Part shown: positions 1 to 5,636 of the stretch, one piece after another
Position numbering within the stretch: the first letter of the stretch is position 1
Layout: every line of letters begins with the position of its first letter
Assembly: GCA_018674605.1 (NCBI GenBank)
Contig: JABGZU010000026.1
Coordinates: 1 to 11,289, forward strand
Direction: 5' to 3'
Origin: Candidatus Nitrosopumilus sp.
GTDB lineage: Archaea > Thermoproteota > Nitrososphaeria > Nitrososphaerales > Nitrosopumilaceae
Length of the DNA stretch: 11,289 nt
Notes under the pieces: generated by a model
The model's database searches: none
What the model was told of the DNA's origin: nothing
What the model saw: only the letters and a program-made list of their open reading frames with translations
Translations under genes and position numbers: made by a program

Positions 1-281
1 ATTTTGATTCTATTTGAACAAAACTAATTCTATTTGAACGGAATACCTCTAATGCATTTATTATGATAGTTTGATATCATTTAGAACCATCTTGTAATGA
101 CTTATGATTTTACTATCTTCTTGGTTGGTATGATGATGTCTGATAATATTTTAGCTACATTTTGAATCTGTATAATACATCTATTTTGATTAAAATCTGA
201 TTATATCTAATTTTTATATTTTAAAATAGATTTTTGAATTTTTATGCGTAATTGAGTCCAGATAATGAGATAAAATAGAAG
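1..281. other. AT-rich non-coding stretch at the window edge
   Basis: I find no open frame with a plausible start and useful length on either strand here. The longest run without a stop is on the minus strand, ending near base 105, and it has no start codon. The stretch holds a 13-bp direct repeat (7-19 and 27-39) and a 14-bp match to the hemA-like gene's leader (123-136). Its right end should contain the end of the tRNA-Lys transcript. It may also hold promoter sequence for a gene beyond the left edge. Confidence 0.6.
7..39. repeat. 13-bp direct repeat, 20-bp period
   Basis: The sequence attctatttgaac occurs exactly at 7-19 and again at 27-39, giving a 20-bp repeat period (about two helical turns). 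It may be a regulatory site for a gene left of the window, or the edge of a longer repeat. In such AT-rich DNA, chance is possible. Confidence 0.4.
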
Positions 282-355
282 CGGGTCTATAGGGATTCGG
301 ACCCTAGACAACCGGATTAAAAGTCCGGTGCGCTACCTGGCTGCGCCATAGACCC
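282..355 (-). tRNA. tRNA-Lys (anticodon UUU)
   Basis: Read on the minus strand this folds as a full cloverleaf. The acceptor stem GGGTCTA/TAGACCC is perfect, the D stem is GCGC/GCGC, and the anticodon stem CCGGA/TCCGG closes a CTTTTAA loop whose anticodon TTT reads Lys AAA/AAG codons. The T arm is TAGGG-TCCGAAT-CCCTA. The discriminator base is G (282), as expected for archaeal tRNA-Lys. No CCA is encoded: the next bases are CTTC. No intron is seen. The minus-strand run TTCTATTTTA just downstream could serve for termination. The gene is divergent from the neighbouring tRNA-Asp. Confidence 0.97.
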
Positions 356-375
356 ACACAAAAAATGTTTAACGT

Positions 376-385
376 GTATAATTTA
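376..385 (-). promoter_or_regulatory. TATA-like box for tRNA-Lys
   Basis: On the minus strand this reads TAAATTATAC and lies about 21-30 bp upstream of the tRNA-Lys 5' end at 355. That is the usual place for an archaeal TATA box. This is assigned by position and composition only. Confidence 0.5.
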
Positions 386-451
386 GGCTTTTACAAATTC
401 ATATTTTATGACAGAAACTTTTAATCTGGCATCTTGATTCATTTTACTTGT

Positions 452-529
452 GCCCTTGTAGTATAGCCCGGTCTAGAATTCGGCCCTGTCACGGCTGAGA
501 CGCGTGTTCAAATCCCGCCGAGGGCGCCA
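452..529 (+). tRNA. tRNA-Asp (anticodon GUC) with encoded CCA
   Basis: The acceptor stem GCCCTTG (452-458) pairs with CGAGGGC (519-525), with one G-U pair. The anticodon stem CGGCC/GGCTG closes a CTGTCAC loop with anticodon GTC at 488-490. The discriminator is G526, followed by a genomically encoded CCA (527-529), which the adjacent tRNA-Lys lacks. The T loop TTCAAAT is at 507-513. Two helix defects are visible: T505 faces C515 in the T stem, and A463 faces A477 in a D stem that otherwise rests on a U-A pair and two G-U pairs. The overall fold and anticodon still make this a confident tRNA call. Functional integrity is less certain than for the tRNA-Lys. A TATA-like ttttaat lies near 419-424, about 30 bp upstream. 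Confidence 0.92.
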
Positions 530-550
530 TCTTTACTTCATAAAACCTTG

Positions 551-556
551 TTTTTT
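551..556 (+). terminator. T6 tract after tRNA-Asp
   Basis: A run of six T lies 21 bp downstream of the encoded CCA. Archaeal RNA polymerase stops at such U-rich tracts without needing a hairpin, so this is a plausible end for the tRNA-Asp transcript. It precedes the TATA-like element of the next gene. Confidence 0.45.
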
Positions 557-596
557 CAATAGCGATCATAATATTTCTTATTTTAAAGTAAAAATT

Positions 597-605
597 GTAT
601 ATTTT
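597..605 (+). promoter_or_regulatory. TATA-like box for the gene at 646
   Basis: The stretch tgtatattt is a good TATA-box match. It predicts a transcription start near 625-630 and therefore a short leader of roughly 15-20 nt before the TTG start codon. That leader contains agggaattttaggg, which is only a weak ribosome-binding candidate. Confidence 0.45.
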
Positions 606-645
606 CCTTACAAGAATATTAAAATTCAGGGAATTTTAGGGAAAT

Positions 646-1365
646 TTGTTGTCTGAAGAGAAAAAAGAATCTAAAGTGGAAGTAAAGTCTACTGAAGAAT
701 CTGTATCTGAAAAATCATCTGTTGATAATACTGAAAAAGATCAAGAGGCAAAAATAGAAGCAGAGTCAAAGGCAGCTCAAGAAGCAGCAGATAAAGTAGC
801 AACAACTACACAAGCAGTTGCTGATGCAGAAGATGCAGTACGATTAGCTATTGAAAAAGCAAATGCTGCAAGAGCAGAAGCTGAATCTGCAGCAGAAGAA
901 GAATACAAAGCGATTGCTGCTGAAATTAAAGCAGACACTACAAAAAAGATTGATTTTACATTCAAAAGAAAAGGTGAAGAAATTTTTAGACGAGAAATGG
1001 GTGAACCTGAATTTTGGTTAGATAAAAAAGATAGATTTCCAAGACCTATACTTTCTGCAGATGAACAAGAATCTATCACAAGAAAAGCTGAAATTCCTCA
1101 TGATCAAACTCCTGAATATAACCCCCAACATGTTCTTAGTCCTGAATTTGCTGGTGTTTCTAATTATGAACGTGGTGTTGATTCCTTTTTAGATGAATTG
1201 AAAAATAAACTTGTTACATTAAAAAATAACCCTGAATCAACTGAAAGAGAAATACTTGCAACAGAAAAAGAAATTACTTACTTAGAATCAATACATGAAA
1301 ATTTCTATATTGGAATGAATGTCTTCCGAACAGCAAAAGGTGGACGGGATAAAATTAACGCATAG
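646..1365 (+). CDS. Acidic Ala/Glu-rich coiled-coil protein, unknown function
   Basis: I do not recognise this 239-aa protein. Residues 1-35 are a hydrophilic Glu/Ser/Lys-rich tail. Residues about 36-95 are very rich in Ala, Glu and Lys and have the look of a long helix or coiled coil. The C-terminal part (about 100-239) is mixed and more conserved-looking, with aromatic and proline-rich patches (EPEFWLDKKDRFPRP) and a helical stretch near 180-220. No signal peptide, membrane segment or metal motif is seen. The start is TTG at 646 or the adjacent TTG at 649; no ATG is available upstream in frame. It lies 14 bp ahead of the glutamyl-tRNA reductase homologue on the same strand and is probably cotranscribed with it, which suggests a functional link but does not prove one. 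It is likely a lineage-restricted thaumarchaeal protein (inference). Confidence 0.8.
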   Translation: MLSEEKKESKVEVKSTEESVSEKSSVDNTEKDQEAKIEAESKAAQEAADKVATTTQAVADAEDAVRLAIEKANAARAEAESAAEEEYKAIAAEIKADTTKKIDFTFKRKGEEIFRREMGEPEFWLDKKDRFPRPILSADEQESITRKAEIPHDQTPEYNPQHVLSPEFAGVSNYERGVDSFLDELKNKLVTLKNNPESTEREILATEKEITYLESIHENFYIGMNVFRTAKGGRDKINA

Positions 1366-1379
1366 GTTGGTATGATGAG

Positions 1380-2456
1380 ATGAATCACGTAATTTTTGAT
1401 GTAATGAATGCCCGAGTAACTTTTAAAAATGTTCCAATACATGAATTATCTAAATTTGCTTTCAAAGATGTGGGAGATGCATGTGAAGCATTTAAGAAAA
1501 TTCCTGGTGTTGATGAATGTATCATTGTTCAAACTGCCAGTCGAATTGAAATTTTTACAGTAAGCAATATTGAAACTCTTGATTCTCCTGATGCTCGAAG
1601 AGCTGAAGCTAAAACTCTAATTTTAAATCAAGTAAAAGATACCTGGATCTCTTTAACCTCATTAGAACAAATTGATATTGATCATTTTGATCAAACTATT
1701 GAAGTTTACAAAAGTGATGATGTTTATCTTAATCTTTTACGATTAGGATCTGGTATTGATTCTTTTGTTGTTGGTAAACATGAAGTTTTTGATGAAATAG
1801 TTCAATCATTATCTCATGCTAAATCTGCTGGAACTTCTGGAACTATTCTCAATAAATTATTTGAAAGTATAATTCGATTATCTACTAGAATTAGAGATAC
1901 TACTGGAATTTCAAAAGATATTATTTCTCTTGGTGATATTGCAGTAAAATTAGTAGATGAAAAAGCAGGACTTGATTCAAAGAAAAAAGTATTGTTAATT
2001 GGTACTGGTAATTCTGCTGCTTTGGTTGCAAAAACTCTTAACAAAAAAGAAATTACTTATGATGTTACAAGCAGAACTTTACAACGTGCAACTGGATTTA
2101 GTACTATTGTTGGCGGAACTCCTATTGCTTTTGATGATGCTTTATCTACTTTTGATAAATATGATATAATTTTTGTTGCAACAACATCTGATTATTTCTT
2201 AATTACATTTGAGAGAATTAGACTTAGAATGGAAGAAAAGAAAAAAGGTACATTGATTTTAGATTTGTCTGATCCAAGAACTGTGGATGAAGGAATAACT
2301 GCTCTTCCTGGAATTAAATTATTATTTAGAGATCAAATTGCAGAAATTTATGAAGAAAGCATTAAAGCTAGATCTAGTATTGTTCCTGCAGTTGAAAAAA
2401 TTATAGAAAAAGAATTACCAATATTATCTGCTAGAATGAAAAAACTTGATGCTTAG
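1380..2456 (+). CDS. hemA: Divergent glutamyl-tRNA reductase homologue (active-site residues substituted)
   Basis: This 358-aa protein has the layout of glutamyl-tRNA reductase, which makes glutamate-1-semialdehyde, the first precursor of tetrapyrroles. An N-terminal catalytic-type domain spans about 1-140, then a helical spine and an NADPH-type Rossmann domain with VLLIGTGNSAALVAK near 204-218. A helical dimerisation region ends the protein. Family landmarks include SGIDS (124-128), TSRTLQRA and LDLSDPR. Key positions differ from the canonical family. The STCNR-x-E motif reads QTASRIE (51-57), putting Ala53 at the catalytic Cys, although Arg55 and Glu57 remain. The active-site His before SG(L/I)DS is Asn118. 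The GE-x-Q motif reads GKHE (132-135). Canonical chemistry therefore looks unlikely, and this may be a paralogue with another role. The ATG at 1380 is chosen; ATG at 1404 is an in-frame alternative. The preceding gene ends 14 bp upstream. The homology is confident; the enzymatic function is not. Confidence 0.82.
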   Translation: MNHVIFDVMNARVTFKNVPIHELSKFAFKDVGDACEAFKKIPGVDECIIVQTASRIEIFTVSNIETLDSPDARRAEAKTLILNQVKDTWISLTSLEQIDIDHFDQTIEVYKSDDVYLNLLRLGSGIDSFVVGKHEVFDEIVQSLSHAKSAGTSGTILNKLFESIIRLSTRIRDTTGISKDIISLGDIAVKLVDEKAGLDSKKKVLLIGTGNSAALVAKTLNKKEITYDVTSRTLQRATGFSTIVGGTPIAFDDALSTFDKYDIIFVATTSDYFLITFERIRLRMEEKKKGTLILDLSDPRTVDEGITALPGIKLLFRDQIAEIYEESIKARSSIVPAVEKIIEKELPILSARMKKLDA

Positions 2457-2458
2457 TA

Positions 2459-2465
2459 TTTTTTT
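2459..2465 (+). terminator. T7 tract after the hemA-like gene
   Basis: A run of seven T begins two bases after the TAG stop of the reductase homologue. It is a likely intrinsic archaeal terminator and overlaps the last codon of the convergent small gene by two bases. Confidence 0.5.
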
Positions 2466-2631
2466 ATAATCCTTGTTTTCTTAATAGAAATTGCATTACT
2501 GCTTCTTTTGAATAATCTATTCCATGAACATCTTCTGTATGATCTCTAAATTGTACAATTACTTCTTCTATTTCTCCATCTACAACAAAATCGCATTCAA
2601 AACCATAGTCATTACACTTTAGTTTTGCCAT
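2464..2631 (-). CDS. DUF1059-family small protein (55 aa)
   Basis: A short gene read directly from the minus strand. The protein starts MAKLKCNDYGFECDF, continues with an acidic Glu-rich stretch, and carries HTEDVHGIDYSKEAV before ending in QGL. The KCxDYGFECDF start and the H-x(4)-HGIDYS element are the marks I associate with the DUF1059 family, small proteins predicted to bind a metal. Candidate ligands are Cys6, Cys13, His31 and His36; this is family inference and not demonstrated here. The function is unknown. An ATTTTTATAA box at 2653-2662 on the minus strand lies about 26 bp ahead of the ATG, so the mRNA is probably leaderless. It converges on the reductase homologue, with 7 bp between their stops. 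Confidence 0.85.
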   Translation of the reverse strand: MAKLKCNDYGFECDFVVDGEIEEVIVQFRDHTEDVHGIDYSKEAVMQFLLRKQGL

Positions 2632-2652
2632 ATTTTCTGAAAAATATTATCG

Positions 2653-2662
2653 TTATAAAAAT
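2653..2662 (-). promoter_or_regulatory. TATA-like box for the DUF1059 gene
   Basis: The minus strand reads ATTTTTATAA, centred about 26 bp upstream of the ATG at 2631. That spacing predicts transcription starting at or next to the start codon. Confidence 0.5.
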
Positions 2663-2704
2663 TAAGATCTTTGTTAATAAAATTAATAATTTTTTTTAAA
2701 TTTT

Positions 2705-3547
2705 TTATCCGTATGATTCGTATTTAATTCCAAAACTTCCATCTGATTTCTTTTCATGTTCAGTGACAAAACCTTTTGAATCTAAATAATCAATCACACC
2801 ATCAATTGTACCTTGATATCCACAAATGTAGATGATTGAATTCTCTGGAGTTAATTCTTCACCCACCATTTCTTCTACTGGTGACAAATTTGTTTTTTTA
2901 TCTGGCTTGAAAAATGACTCTACACGACCTACATGACCATTCCAAGATCTATTGAAAAATTCTTTTGGTCTACTAATTGCGGCTTTATATCTAAAATTCC
3001 ATGTGTCTCTTCCTCTTTTCTCACTTTCTAATTCTAAATCTGTTAGAAAACGTTTGTAACTTAATTCATCAACATAACTTGCCCCATGTAAAACAACAAC
3101 TTCTCTTTTATCGTTAGTATCATGGAAATGTTTTGCAAATGCAATAAATGGTGCTAAGCCTGTTCCTCCTCCAACACAAATTACTCTTCTATTATCTTTT
3201 TTACCACTATGTAATGTATCACTAATTTGTAATGCTGCTCCTGTTGGATCTCCTAAACTTACTTCATCTCCAACACTTAGATAAAATAATTCCGTAGTTA
3301 CTCTACCTGGAAGTGGTTTTCTAACCCATCTAATTACAAATTCGAAATAATCTCTATTTTCTGCATGTGATGCAATTGAATATGCTCTCCTAACTATTTT
3401 TTTTTCTGCTGGAATTGGAAGTCCAATTGTTAAAAATTGTCCAGTTTTGTATTCTGGCATTCCATTTTCAGGAACTAATCGTATGATCACTAGATCTTCT
3501 TTTAGTAATTCCCTGTAGACAACTTTTGCCTTCATTTCAGTTACCAT
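2705..3547 (-). CDS. fpr: Ferredoxin-NADP reductase-like FAD/NAD(P)-binding oxidoreductase
   Basis: This 280-aa soluble flavoprotein probably moves electrons between NAD(P)H and ferredoxin or a similar carrier. The N-terminal beta-barrel (about 1-110) carries the FAD-binding RxYS motif as RAYS (54-57), with LGDPTGA (98-104) closing the barrel. The NAD(P)-binding lobe opens with GGGTGLAP (126-133) and ends with the ICGYQGTIDG segment that usually lies over the nicotinamide site. No Fe-S cysteine cluster is seen, so it is not a phenol-hydroxylase-type reductase with its own plant ferredoxin domain. The C-terminus YESYG has a near-terminal Tyr, comparable to the aromatic that stacks on FAD in Fpr enzymes. 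The ATG at 3547 is chosen; an ATG four codons later is the alternative. It has its own TATA box and follows the phosphatase gene by 79 bp. The physiological partner cannot be told from sequence. Confidence 0.85.
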   Translation of the reverse strand: MVTEMKAKVVYRELLKEDLVIIRLVPENGMPEYKTGQFLTIGLPIPAEKKIVRRAYSIASHAENRDYFEFVIRWVRKPLPGRVTTELFYLSVGDEVSLGDPTGAALQISDTLHSGKKDNRRVICVGGGTGLAPFIAFAKHFHDTNDKREVVVLHGASYVDELSYKRFLTDLELESEKRGRDTWNFRYKAAISRPKEFFNRSWNGHVGRVESFFKPDKKTNLSPVEEMVGEELTPENSIIYICGYQGTIDGVIDYLDSKGFVTEHEKKSDGSFGIKYESYG

Positions 3548-3572
3548 ACAAGGAGGTTTCTCGTTACTTTGG

Positions 3573-3584
3573 TTAAATATATTT
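3573..3584 (-). promoter_or_regulatory. TATA-like box for the flavoprotein gene
   Basis: The minus strand reads AAATATATTTAA, centred about 31 bp upstream of the ATG, so transcription should start within a few bases of it. This separates the gene's expression from the phosphatase upstream, whose transcript may end at the minus-strand T5 at 3603-3607. Confidence 0.5.
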
Positions 3585-3626
3585 CTCTTATGTAATAATC
3601 TTAAAAATGTGATAATGCCTATGATT

Positions 3627-4424
3627 CTAATTCATTTGTGACATTATTTCATCAAGAATTTTTTGATTTGCTGCAGCAATGAATGAGACCCTTGTTTCAT
3701 AACTTAGATCTGCATCAAGTGGATTCAACTCTGCATCTAATAGTAATCCTCCTGCTTCTTTTACAATGATATATCCTGCTGCAATATCTTGAATTCTTAT
3801 TTTATTTCTAAAATCAATAAAAATATCCATTAATCCTTTGGCAAACATTGCCATTTCTAACGCATTTGCACCAAAATGTCTTGTATGATTATGATTTTGA
3901 AATATTGGATACATTTGTTGCATTAACTCTGTTGATGCACCCGATGTGTTAATTCCTACTATTTTGTAAATTGGTTCTTTTTCCTGAACTTTGATTTGTT
4001 TTTCATTAAAAAATGAACCATGATTTTTTGAAGCCCAATACATATCACCATTTGTTAAATCTGTAATTACTCCCTCTGTTATTGAACTAAGTTTATTTTC
4101 TGTTGCAAATGCTAATGAACTACAAAAAAAAGGTACTCCACGTACTGCATTAGCTGAACCATCTATAGCATCCATTATGATGTAACCTTTAGGTTTGTCT
4201 GATAATTCAACCCTGCCACATTCTTCTCCTAAAACAATACATTCAAAATTAATTTCTTTTAGATAATCTAAAACAGTTTTTTCAGCAATTATATCTATAT
4301 TTCGTGATATGTCTCCTCCTGCACCTCTTCCAAAATCTCCTGCAGCATCTTCTGTTCCAGCAAGATCTTTCACATTTTGATAAATTTGATTTGAAGCTTC
4401 TTTTAGAATTTCTATAACTTCCAC
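3627..4424 (-). CDS. suhB: Inositol monophosphatase-family phosphatase (IMP/FBP type)
   Basis: This 265-aa cytosolic Mg2+-dependent phosphatase belongs to the inositol monophosphatase superfamily. The three metal-site motifs are in order: GEE (66-68, Glu67), DAIDGS-x-N (85-92, with ligands Asp85 and Asp88, equivalent to the usual DPLDGTxN), and QDIAAG with EAGG after it (Asp213, equivalent to the WD-x-AAG ligand). Length fits the family. Archaeal members may act on inositol-1-phosphate, fructose-1,6-bisphosphate or both, and sequence alone does not settle which applies here. Thaumarchaea are thought to use a separate bifunctional aldolase/phosphatase for gluconeogenesis, so an inositol phosphate or similar substrate is the safer guess. 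The start is GTG at 4424; no better in-frame start is visible close by. It is transcribed divergently from the gene at 4501. Confidence 0.88.
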   Translation of the reverse strand: MEVIEILKEASNQIYQNVKDLAGTEDAAGDFGRGAGGDISRNIDIIAEKTVLDYLKEINFECIVLGEECGRVELSDKPKGYIIMDAIDGSANAVRGVPFFCSSLAFATENKLSSITEGVITDLTNGDMYWASKNHGSFFNEKQIKVQEKEPIYKIVGINTSGASTELMQQMYPIFQNHNHTRHFGANALEMAMFAKGLMDIFIDFRNKIRIQDIAAGYIIVKEAGGLLLDAELNPLDADLSYETRVSFIAAANQKILDEIMSQMN

Positions 4425-4500
4425 AAAAAATAATTTTTTTGTCGTAATTTAAGTGAAGAAAATTTTTATTTTGAAAGCATAAATAACAACAAATCAAATT
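4425..4500. promoter_or_regulatory. Divergent promoter region (phosphatase / rfcL operon)
   Basis: This 76-bp AT-rich spacer separates two genes pointing away from each other, both starting with GTG. On the minus strand CTTAAATTAC (4444-4453) lies about 25 bp ahead of the phosphatase start. On the plus strand the candidates are tttttatttt near 4463-4472 and cataaata at 4479-4486. Both transcripts would have very short leaders. No palindromic operator is evident. Confidence 0.5.
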
Positions 4501-5628
4501 GTGTTTGTGAGTGGAAAAGATGAATCAATTTTTAGTAAAAGTGCTTTGATGGGAACTAAACCTGGAAAACAAATCATAAAACAAGGTTTATTCAAATCAA
4601 AAGGATTCAAACAATTCAATCACTATAAGCAAGAAGCTGAAGATACATTTCCTGCATTTGCTCAAAGATTTGCAAAAAATCTTTTTGATCAAATTAATTC
4701 TGATACGTCTCCTAATACTACACAACAACAGTTTGCAGAGGAAGTTGGTTCTACTGAAATTATTTTAAACGCTTCTGAAATTGAGCCTATAAAATCTAAA
4801 TTACAAAACTTTGATACTTTACATGATAGAGTTCTTAGAATTTTAAATTCAAATTTTGTTAAAATGACATTCCCTGTTTTTAATGGTCTTTTTGATGCAT
4901 CTACAGATTATTTCAAAGATGATAAAGGTACTACAATGAGAGAAGATATTGTTGATGGTCATATTATTGCAATTGATCTTAGTGAGCCCATGGATAGGAT
5001 TGTAGACAAAGATGAAGATTTAGAATATTTAGACGATTACAAATTGATGAATCCATATATTTTGAAACTTGCTAGAGAAAAGATTTCCAAAGGTGGTGAA
5101 GATGTGTTAAAAGAATTTGAAGAAGGTTTCAAGCAAGCAAGAATTGGACAATATCTTGATACAAAACTAAAAGATAAACCTACAGAAATTACTAAAGAAG
5201 AACTAATTGAAAGTTATAAAAAATATCGTTCTGTCATGGGAACTGCCGGTAGAAATATGGCATTGAATCGTGCACCTTTAGCTGATATCTTTTACACTGG
5301 AATGGCAAAAGCAGCAGAATCTGTTGGATGTGGAAATGAAATTGAAGATAGTATTAGAGATAGGGCTGCAAAAATTCCTTCTTGGCCATTATTCTATTCT
5401 TTAAAAATGAATGATGCAAAAAGTGGATTTGAAGAAACAATGAATCATAGTGAATCATATTTGCGTGAAGCTAGAGATGCTCTTGAAAATTTACCAAATG
5501 AATTTTCACATACCAAATTTTTAGAATTTCTATTTCTTACTGTTGAGCATTATAATCAATTTTGGTATAAAAAATTACAAGAAGAAAACATTTGGTCTGA
5601 TTTGAACAAAAATCTTCCAACTAAGTGA
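4501..5628 (+). CDS. Uncharacterised helical protein, first gene of the rfcL operon
   Basis: I do not recognise this 375-aa protein. It looks soluble and mostly helical, with no signal peptide, membrane segment, Cys cluster or nucleotide-binding loop. Visible segments are a basic N-terminus (about 17-45, many Lys and aromatics), an acidic middle with DLSEPMDRIVDKDEDLEYLD (about 160-180), a Lys/Glu-rich helical part (about 190-245), and a C-terminal region rich in Trp, Phe and Tyr (FLFLTVEHYNQFWYKKLQ). The start is taken as GTG 4501; GTG 4507 and ATG 4549 are in-frame alternatives. The stop TGA overlaps a possible GTG start of rfcL (GTGA), so the two are probably translated together. That context suggests a role beside the clamp loader or in replication and repair, by association only. 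It is probably lineage-restricted. Confidence 0.85.
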   Translation: MFVSGKDESIFSKSALMGTKPGKQIIKQGLFKSKGFKQFNHYKQEAEDTFPAFAQRFAKNLFDQINSDTSPNTTQQQFAEEVGSTEIILNASEIEPIKSKLQNFDTLHDRVLRILNSNFVKMTFPVFNGLFDASTDYFKDDKGTTMREDIVDGHIIAIDLSEPMDRIVDKDEDLEYLDDYKLMNPYILKLAREKISKGGEDVLKEFEEGFKQARIGQYLDTKLKDKPTEITKEELIESYKKYRSVMGTAGRNMALNRAPLADIFYTGMAKAAESVGCGNEIEDSIRDRAAKIPSWPLFYSLKMNDAKSGFEETMNHSESYLREARDALENLPNEFSHTKFLEFLFLTVEHYNQFWYKKLQEENIWSDLNKNLPTK

Positions 5629-5636
5629 TAAAATTG

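Noticed and set aside
60..280. Possible small minus-strand gene in the left intergenic region
   Set aside because: The longest run without a stop has no ATG, GTG or TTG start and no family-like sequence.
777..1079. 100-aa open frame on the minus strand
   Set aside because: It is opposite the Ala/Glu-rich coiled-coil region. Its Ser/Ala-rich composition is the mirror of that codon usage, and it has no promoter or homology.
1814..2044. 76-aa open frame on the minus strand inside the hemA-like gene
   Set aside because: It is antisense to a recognisable Rossmann-fold coding region and shows no family features.
1380..2456. Frameshift or sequencing error as the cause of the missing Cys motif
   Set aside because: The frame around ACT GCC AGT CGA is continuous, and flanking residues (Arg55, Glu57, IIV before and IEIF after) align in register. 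Two other active-site positions are also changed, so one local error does not explain it.
3549..3560. Strong Shine-Dalgarno-like aaggaggttt on the plus strand
   Set aside because: No open frame follows on the plus strand: a TTG a few bases later closes within a few codons. On the minus strand it is the leader of the flavoprotein gene and reads AAACCTCCTT, which is not a ribosome site.
4282..4497. 71-aa minus-strand frame with Cys and Arg runs
   Set aside because: It overlaps the phosphatase start in another frame. The Cys/Arg richness comes from reading its Gly/Asp codons out of frame.
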